Assembly: GCA_021791795.1 (NCBI GenBank)
Contig: JAJYVX010000010.1
Span: 1 to 33,298 of the forward strand
Direction: 5' to 3'
DNA from: Actinomycetes bacterium
GTDB lineage: Bacteria > Actinomycetota > Acidimicrobiia > Acidimicrobiales > Bog-793
Length of the DNA stretch: 33,298 nt
The position numbers and the translations under genes are program-made. Positions 27,935-33,298 of the stretch are shown one piece after another (position 1 is the stretch's first letter; each line of letters starts with the position of its first letter). The notes under the pieces are model-generated. The model saw only the letters and a list, made by a program, of their open reading frames with translations, ran no database searches and was not told where the DNA came from.

Positions 27935-29029
27935 TCATCGCAGGACGACGATCTCCGACCTCGTCTCGTTCAGCGTGAACACCCCGTGCACGCCGTCCAC
28001 AGCCAGCCCGCCAGAGGCACCGGCGGGGATCCGCCAGTAGGAGAAGGTTCCGCGGGGCGAACGCTCACCGAGCACGCCGTCGTCCCCGACGAACCAAACG
28101 TCGCCGTGCGGGGAGACGGCGACAGCCGTTGCAGAGACGAAGGAGGAGAAGCTCGGGAGAAGAAGGGGGAAACGCCGTAGCTTGCGCCCATCCCGAGCGA
28201 CTCGGAGCAGACTGGCACCGTCTGCCACCCAGAGAGCTCCTCCCGGGCCGCAGACCATCCCGTTCGGGGTATCGCTGCGGCGTAGAGGAATAGTCTTCGC
28301 AACTCCGCTCTGGGTCAGCCGGTCGAGGAGCGGGGGACACAACGAGCCGGACGCCGATGTGCGTGAGATGGCGACCCACACCCCGCATCGTGGACCGGCT
28401 GCAAGGGACTGCAGCTCCTCGCCGGAAGGAAAGGACGCGACTGTCGTAAGGGTTCCGGTCGTGGTGACAACACGGTCGACGACATAGCGACCAGTGGCGT
28501 TGATCCCCGTCACGTAGAGGGAGTCCTTGCCCGAGAAGCCGATGTCGTTCGGCCCCGTGAAGGTCACGGACCGATCGGGATCGGCGATGGTCCGGACTCG
28601 GCCCGAGCTGCTGACACCGAAGAGATCCGCCGCGGCACTCACCCACATGACGCCCTCCGGTCCGTGAACGATGCCCATCGCTGCGGGCCCCACCCTGAAC
28701 GACTTCATCGATCCCGCCGGCGTCATTCGCACGACCGCGCCCGTCGCGAACTCCGTGAACCAAAGATCGCCGCCAGGTGCGACTGCGATGTTCGCGGGCA
28801 AAGCATGAGAAGCCGGGGTCCGATACACGACCACCGTGCCGCCCGCAGCTGCCGGTTCGCTGGCAGTCCCGGCGACAGCGACGAGGGGGAGGAGGAGCGC
28901 GGCACTGGCCAGGAGCGCGGCACTGGCCAGCATCGCGCCACCACGCCGCCGTCGAGTCTTGCTCGCGACCCAGCCGGCACCCTCTCCCGCCACGTCGACG
29001 ACAGCGGCAGCTGATCTCCGTTGGCCCAT
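27935..29029 (-). CDS. Secreted/anchored beta-propeller protein, virginiamycin B lyase/NHL-like
   Basis: Signal/TM segment, then repeats of the type NIAVAPGGDLWFTEFATGAVVRMTPAG, GIVHGPEGVMWVSAA, GMVCGPGGALWVADGASLLRV, AVAVSPHGDVWFVGDDG. ATG at 29029 chosen. Confidence 0.75.
   Translation of the reverse strand: MGQRRSAAAVVDVAGEGAGWVASKTRRRRGGAMLASAALLASAALLLPLVAVAGTASEPAAAGGTVVVYRTPASHALPANIAVAPGGDLWFTEFATGAVVRMTPAGSMKSFRVGPAAMGIVHGPEGVMWVSAAADLFGVSSSGRVRTIADPDRSVTFTGPNDIGFSGKDSLYVTGINATGRYVVDRVVTTTGTLTTVASFPSGEELQSLAAGPRCGVWVAISRTSASGSLCPPLLDRLTQSGVAKTIPLRRSDTPNGMVCGPGGALWVADGASLLRVARDGRKLRRFPLLLPSFSSFVSATAVAVSPHGDVWFVGDDGVLGERSPRGTFSYWRIPAGASGGLAVDGVHGVFTLNETRSEIVVLR
28893..28928. repeat. 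18-bp perfect tandem duplication inside the signal segment of the propeller gene
   Basis: AGGAGCGCGGCACTGGCC x2 (28893-28910, 28911-28928), encoding a repeated 6-residue block (LASAALLASAAL). Confidence 0.95.
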
Positions 29030-29145
29030 GGCCACCCTGCTTCGCGCCCCTTCATCATACCACCGAGTGAGTCTGACCGGCAGCACCCGGAGCGTCGACG
29101 TATCGCCCGCTGACTCTCCCCTCCGTTCCACCGCGGCTCGCGGCG

Positions 29146-29440
29146 ACGGCTGAACGCGGCCTTCTCGGAGCCATGCCCGGCCATGCCTAGGGCTTCGGCG
29201 TCGCGGCCAAGCTCGTCAGCGTCTTTCCTGCCCATTCGGCCCTCGGGCTGCCCAGCCACCAGGCGCTCGTCGTCGTCCTCGACCCGGAGACCGGGACGCC
29301 CGTCGCCCTCATGGACGGCCTACATCACCGCCATACGCGCAGCCATTACGCCTGCGAGCGCGTCCCGGGAGCTGGCACGACCCGATCACGCCACGGTCGC
29401 CCGCCCTACTCGGCGCGCGCTCCACATCTCCTCGACCCGC
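29146..29440 (+). pseudogene. Decayed ornithine cyclodeaminase / mu-crystallin family fragment
   Basis: Frame of 29173: ...LLGAMPGHA*GFGVAAKLVSVFPAHSALGLPSHQALVVVLDPETGTPVALMDG, then a frameshift into YITAIRAAITPASASRELARPDHATVA. In-frame TAG, frameshift, both ends missing. Confidence 0.65.
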
Positions 29441-29473
29441 ACGCTGAAACTGGTGGTCGCGCGCTGAGAGCGA

Positions 29474-30289
29474 TCACTCCCGCCGGGCCAGGAGGGTGAA
29501 GAGAAGCGGGATCGGCTGGTCGCCGAGCCGGACGCGGTACCGGCCGTCCTCGTCGGGAGAGGTGAGATTGCCCCAGTAGTCCCCCGGCGAGAAGGTGTGC
29601 TCCGCCAGGTGCTCGATCTCCCACCCGGCCTCCACCGCTGCGGTGACGATCTCTCCCAGCCCATGGGCGTACTGAACGGTCTCGGTCGCCGAGAGACGCA
29701 GGCCGGGATCGGTGTACGAGCCGTCGCTGTCGAAGTGGTGGGGGCCGTCGAAGTTGTACGGGAAGTCCGTAACCGGCGGCTCGAAGGTGTCGAACATCGA
29801 AGCAAGCGGGTGGATCTCGACCAACACGAGATGTCCACCCGGCCGCGCCAGCCTCGCCGCCGCGGCCATCCACTCGTCGACGCGCTCGATCCAGCAGAGC
29901 ACGCCGATGGTGGCGTAGACGACGTCGAAACCAGCCTCGAGCCGCCGGGGCGGGTCGCACGCGTTCGCCTCCACCAGCTCCAGCGCCACCCCGCACCTCT
30001 GCGCGAGGTCGGCTGCCTTGGCGAGGGCGACCGGCGAGAAGTCGATAGCGGTCACACGAGCTCCTCTCCTCGCCAAGAGGATGGAGTCGAACCCGATGTG
30101 ACACTGGAGGTGACAGATGCCGAGGCCGGCGACGTCACCGACCGCCCTCAGGAGAGCGGCCTCCTCCAGCTCGTCCAGATCGATCCTTCCTGCGACGAGG
30201 CCGTCCGAGTCGTAGATGCGATCCTGGCCGTGCACGGCGGCTCTGGCATCCCAGTTGGCGCGGTTCGTCTCGATCGCGTGAGGATCCAT
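29474..30289 (-). CDS. Class I SAM-dependent methyltransferase
   Basis: NRANWDARAAVH, GLGICHLQCHIGFDSILLARRGARVTAIDFSPVALAKAADLA, FDVVYATIGVLCWI, RPGGHLVLVEIHP. Confidence 0.88.
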   Translation of the reverse strand: MDPHAIETNRANWDARAAVHGQDRIYDSDGLVAGRIDLDELEEAALLRAVGDVAGLGICHLQCHIGFDSILLARRGARVTAIDFSPVALAKAADLAQRCGVALELVEANACDPPRRLEAGFDVVYATIGVLCWIERVDEWMAAAARLARPGGHLVLVEIHPLASMFDTFEPPVTDFPYNFDGPHHFDSDGSYTDPGLRLSATETVQYAHGLGEIVTAAVEAGWEIEHLAEHTFSPGDYWGNLTSPDEDGRYRVRLGDQPIPLLFTLLARRE

Positions 30290-30439
30290 CGCGGCATCTA
30301 ATCACCCCGACGACCACAGCGTTCCCGCTCGCCGGCTGCGGTGGCGCCGTCCCTAACAGGGAGCGTTGGGACCACTCTCAGCTAACCCACAGGCAAGCTG
30401 GCCAGGCTGGGCGCATGCATCTCGACGGGACAGCCACGC

Positions 30440-31858
30440 GTGCCCTCCGCAGTCGTCCGGCCTGACAGTCGCGCCGAGGCGCGGCCGTCGGCCAACAAGA
30501 AGGCGGGGACGCGGCAGGGCAGTCGAAGCTCCGCCACCCTGAGCCTCGCAGCACCGAGGCCGCGGGCGGTCCAGGTCGCGTTCGCCGTGCTCGCGGCCGG
30601 TTTCGGTGCATCTGTCGGCCTCAGCCTCACCGCCGAGACCCACGGTGCACTGGCGGCGCCCGGCGGCATCCTCATGTTCCTCGGCAACCTCACGGGGATG
30701 GCGGGCACGTACCTGGCACTCGTCATGGTCCTCCTCGTGAGCCGGATCCCGTTCGTCGAGCGTGTCCTCGGCCAGGACGGCCTGCTCCGCTGGCACCGCA
30801 AGCTCTCCCCGTGGCCGATCTCACTCATCGTCCTCCACGCCGTGCTCATCACCTTTGCCTACGCCGAAGCGACGAAGACCGGGGTGCTGCACCAGATCGG
30901 CGTCTTCATCAACTCCTACGCCGGCATGCTCGCGGCCGTCATCGGCTTCGGGATCCTCGTCGTCATCGCAGTGCTCTCCATCCACAGCGTGCGCAAGCGG
31001 ATGAGGCGCGAGTCGTGGTGGGCGCTCCACCTCGGCATGTACCTCGCCTTCTCGCTCGCGTTCCTGCACGAGATCGCCCTCGGCCCGTCCTTCGTGAACC
31101 ACCCGCTCACCATCGCCGTCTGGTCGGCCGAGTGGGCCGCGACCGCCGGCCTCGTCATCGTCTACAGGTTCGGGCTGCCGCTCGTGCGCAGCCTCAGGCA
31201 CGACCTCCGCGTGGTGCAGGTGCAGCCCGAGGCGACCGGCGTGAGCTCGATCGTCCTCAAGGGTCGCCGCCTTGACCGACTGCCCATCGCGGGCGGCCAG
31301 TTCGTCGAGTGGCGCTTCCTCGCCCGCGGGATGTGGTGGCAGGCCCACCCCTACTCCTTCTCGGCGCGGCCACAGCCGCCCTACGTGCGCCTCACCGTGA
31401 AGGCCGTAGGTGACCACTCGACCGCGGTCTCGGCCCTGAAGCCCGGGACGAGAGTCGCGTTCGAGGGTCCCTACGGCGCTTTCACAGCCCACGCCCTGCA
31501 AAGGCGCAAGGTCGCCCTCATCGCGGGCGGCGTAGGCGTCACTGCGATCCGCTCGCTCCTCGAAGACCTGCCGAACGGCAGCGAGCCGGCGGTCGTGTTG
31601 CGCGCCTCCACCGCCGAAGATGTACCGCTCGAGGCAGAGCTGAAAGAGCTCGTCGCGAAGCAGAAGGGCAAGCTGTTCGTCCTCGTCGGCTCGCGCACGG
31701 AGGTGCCCGTCCAGAAGGTGCTCAACGCGATCACCGACCCGAAGAGACGGGACTTCTACGTCGCGGGGCCCGAGAGCTTCGTCCAGGCGGTCGTGCACGC
31801 GCTGGAGCGCCGCGGCATACCGTCAGAGAACATCCACCACGAGGTGTACGCACTTTGA
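30440..31858 (+). CDS. Transmembrane ferric-reductase-like protein with FNR (FAD/NAD(P)H) domain
   Basis: Paired TM histidines (WHRKLSPWPISLIVLH and ALHLGMYLAFSLAFLH), FAD motif HPYSFSA, GPYGAF, LIAGGVGVTAIRSLL, YVAGPESFVQAV. Start uncertain. Confidence 0.88.
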   Translation: MPSAVVRPDSRAEARPSANKKAGTRQGSRSSATLSLAAPRPRAVQVAFAVLAAGFGASVGLSLTAETHGALAAPGGILMFLGNLTGMAGTYLALVMVLLVSRIPFVERVLGQDGLLRWHRKLSPWPISLIVLHAVLITFAYAEATKTGVLHQIGVFINSYAGMLAAVIGFGILVVIAVLSIHSVRKRMRRESWWALHLGMYLAFSLAFLHEIALGPSFVNHPLTIAVWSAEWAATAGLVIVYRFGLPLVRSLRHDLRVVQVQPEATGVSSIVLKGRRLDRLPIAGGQFVEWRFLARGMWWQAHPYSFSARPQPPYVRLTVKAVGDHSTAVSALKPGTRVAFEGPYGAFTAHALQRRKVALIAGGVGVTAIRSLLEDLPNGSEPAVVLRASTAEDVPLEAELKELVAKQKGKLFVLVGSRTEVPVQKVLNAITDPKRRDFYVAGPESFVQAVVHALERRGIPSENIHHEVYAL

Positions 31859-31883
31859 GCCGCAACGAAGAGGTATCGCCACT

Positions 31884-32381
31884 GTGAACCGCAGAACCGC
31901 CAAGTCCGCCCCCGTGATGGTCGTCGCCGCCGCCGCCGGTCTTGCAGGCGTGCTGGTCTCCCACGCCGTGACCGCCCGTTCCGGCCTGCTGCCCCCGAGC
32001 AGCAGTGGCTCGGGCGGCACTGGCCACGGCTCCAAGACGAACAGCACGAAGTCCGGCTCCAGCAGCTCCTCGGGCGGCGCGACCGCGTCCGGGTCGCCGG
32101 TTTCCGGCACTGCCACCGGCGCGCTCGAGCAGTACGGCTACGGGGAGGTCTCGGTCAAGGTCACGGTCCAGTCCGGACGGATCGTGACCGTCGCCGTCTC
32201 CCAGCTCCAGACGGCGGACTCCTACTCGCAGAGCATCGCCAACCAGGTGATCCCGATGTTGCGGAGCGAGGTTCTCTCGGCGCAGGCAGCCAACATCAAC
32301 GCGATCTCCGGCGCCACCTACACGAGCGAGGGGTACGCCACGTCGATCCAGTCGGCTCTCGACAAGCTCCACTTCAAGTAG
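31884..32381 (+). CDS. Secreted FMN-binding domain protein (flavinylation substrate)
   Basis: N-terminal TM, long Ser/Gly/Thr linker, YGEVSVKVTVQSGRIVTVAVSQLQ...INAISGATYTSEGYATSIQSAL (SGATYT flavinylation-type motif). Confidence 0.88.
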   Translation: MNRRTAKSAPVMVVAAAAGLAGVLVSHAVTARSGLLPPSSSGSGGTGHGSKTNSTKSGSSSSSGGATASGSPVSGTATGALEQYGYGEVSVKVTVQSGRIVTVAVSQLQTADSYSQSIANQVIPMLRSEVLSAQAANINAISGATYTSEGYATSIQSALDKLHFK

Positions 32382-32392
32382 GAGAGACCCCG

Positions 32393-33163
32393 TTGATCAC
32401 GAGCCGCCACCACTACGTGATGGGCACGGTCGTGTCCTTCCTGGTGGCGACCGAGGAGCCGGAAGCTGGCCGGCTGGACGAGGCAATAGGCGGCGCGTGC
32501 GACGAGCTCGACAGGCTGGACGCGATCTTCTCGACCTGGCGCGAGGACTCCGCCTTGAGCAGGCTCCGGCGCGGCGAGCTGGCGCTCGGCCACGCACCGC
32601 CCGAGATCGGTGACGTGCTCGAGCTCTGCTCTCTTGCTCGTCAGGCGAGTGCCGGGCTCTTCGACCCCTGGGCGATGCCAGGTGGCGTCGACCCGACGGG
32701 GCTCGTGAAGGGCTGGGCTGTCGAGCGCGCGGCCGGGATCCTCGCCGCAGCCGGGCTCGCGGCGGGCCTCGTGAACGGCGGGGGCGACATCGCCACCTTC
32801 GGCGAGGCAGAGGAACCCTGGAGAATCGGCATACAGCACCCGTGGCGCGACGATGCCATCGCCCGCCTGCTCGAGATCCACGGAGGCGAGTCCGTCGCCA
32901 CCTCGGGCCGCTACCAGCGGGGCGACCATCTCGTCGTGCCCCGTGGGGCCGCGGGAGGGCGTGCCGGCTACGTGGCGTCCGCCAGCGTCCGGGGCCCGTC
33001 TCTTGCCATGGCGGACGCACTCGCCACAGCGCTCAGCGTCGGAGGGCCGGGCGCGCTCGACCTGCTCGACTCCCTGGGCTCCTACGAGGGTTACCGGATC
33101 CTCGCCGACGGGAGCGAGGAGGAGACCGCCTACTTCGGCATCGCAGCTGCCTCGCTCGGCTAG
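32393..33163 (+). CDS. apbE: ApbE-family FAD:protein FMN transferase
   Basis: HHYVMGTVVSFLV, LDAIFSTWREDSALSRL, GLFDPWAMPGGVDPTGLVKGWAVERAA, GLVNGGGDIATFG. TTG start inferred. Confidence 0.9.
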   Translation: MITSRHHYVMGTVVSFLVATEEPEAGRLDEAIGGACDELDRLDAIFSTWREDSALSRLRRGELALGHAPPEIGDVLELCSLARQASAGLFDPWAMPGGVDPTGLVKGWAVERAAGILAAAGLAAGLVNGGGDIATFGEAEEPWRIGIQHPWRDDAIARLLEIHGGESVATSGRYQRGDHLVVPRGAAGGRAGYVASASVRGPSLAMADALATALSVGGPGALDLLDSLGSYEGYRILADGSEEETAYFGIAAASLG

Positions 33164-33198
33164 CTGCCGCCGCCCGGCTCCCCGCATATCCTCGATGC

Positions 33199-33298
33199 GT
33201 GGCTCTGGCACCGTCGGTACATGACGCCATCGGCGTGCGGCTGGCAGGACTGGACCAGCGGTACACCCAGAGCAGGCGCCTGCTCGTCGAGACGCTGG
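33199..33298 (+). CDS. N-terminus of a possible Fur-family regulator (truncated by window edge)
   Basis: GTG start, VALAPSVHDAIGVRLAGLDQRYTQSRRLLVETL resembles the N-terminal helix of actinobacterial Fur-like repressors. Confidence 0.45.
   Translation, partial: MALAPSVHDAIGVRLAGLDQRYTQSRRLLVETL

Noticed and set aside
29183-29467. 94-aa plus-strand ORF as an independent gene
   Set aside because: It only captures the post-frameshift half of the ornithine cyclodeaminase remnant; the first part is out of frame and Ser/Arg-rich.

Overview
High-GC chromosomal window, actinobacterial in style. From left to right I read: (1) a type IV pilus assembly cluster: the tail of a PilB-like ATPase, a PilT-like ATPase with an extra GspE/MshE-type N-terminal region, PilC, a single-ORF PilM-PilN fusion, and PilO; (2) a GGDEF protein with an intact GGDEF motif and I-site; (3) a GT2 glycosyltransferase, a WcaJ-like sugar-phosphate transferase and a Wzy_C-like O-antigen ligase/O-oligosaccharyltransferase, directly followed by a type IV pilin with a sigma28/WhiG-like promoter candidate and a perfect 16-bp-stem terminator; (4) a conserved actinobacterial trio (histidine phosphatase / DUF3090 / SCO1664-like) divergent from a family-5-like uracil-DNA glycosylase; (5) an FrhB-like Fe-S protein; (6) a DUF4129 / MoxR / DUF58 operon with no transglutaminase; (7) housekeeping genes (bcp, DEAD-box helicase, MBL-fold hydrolase, guaB) and a membrane protein; (8) tRNA-Arg(CCT), followed by a poorly packed accessory stretch with a pair of tandem paralogous small proteins, gene remnants, a Vgb/NHL-like secreted propeller, a decayed ornithine cyclodeaminase fragment and a methyltransferase; (9) a transmembrane ferric-reductase/FNR + FMN-binding protein + ApbE flavinylation cassette, and the start of a possible Fur-family regulator. 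The strongest lead for an under-described system is the combination of a pilus machine, a possible c-di-GMP input and a putative pilin glycosylation module. All family assignments come from reading motifs; no database search was run.
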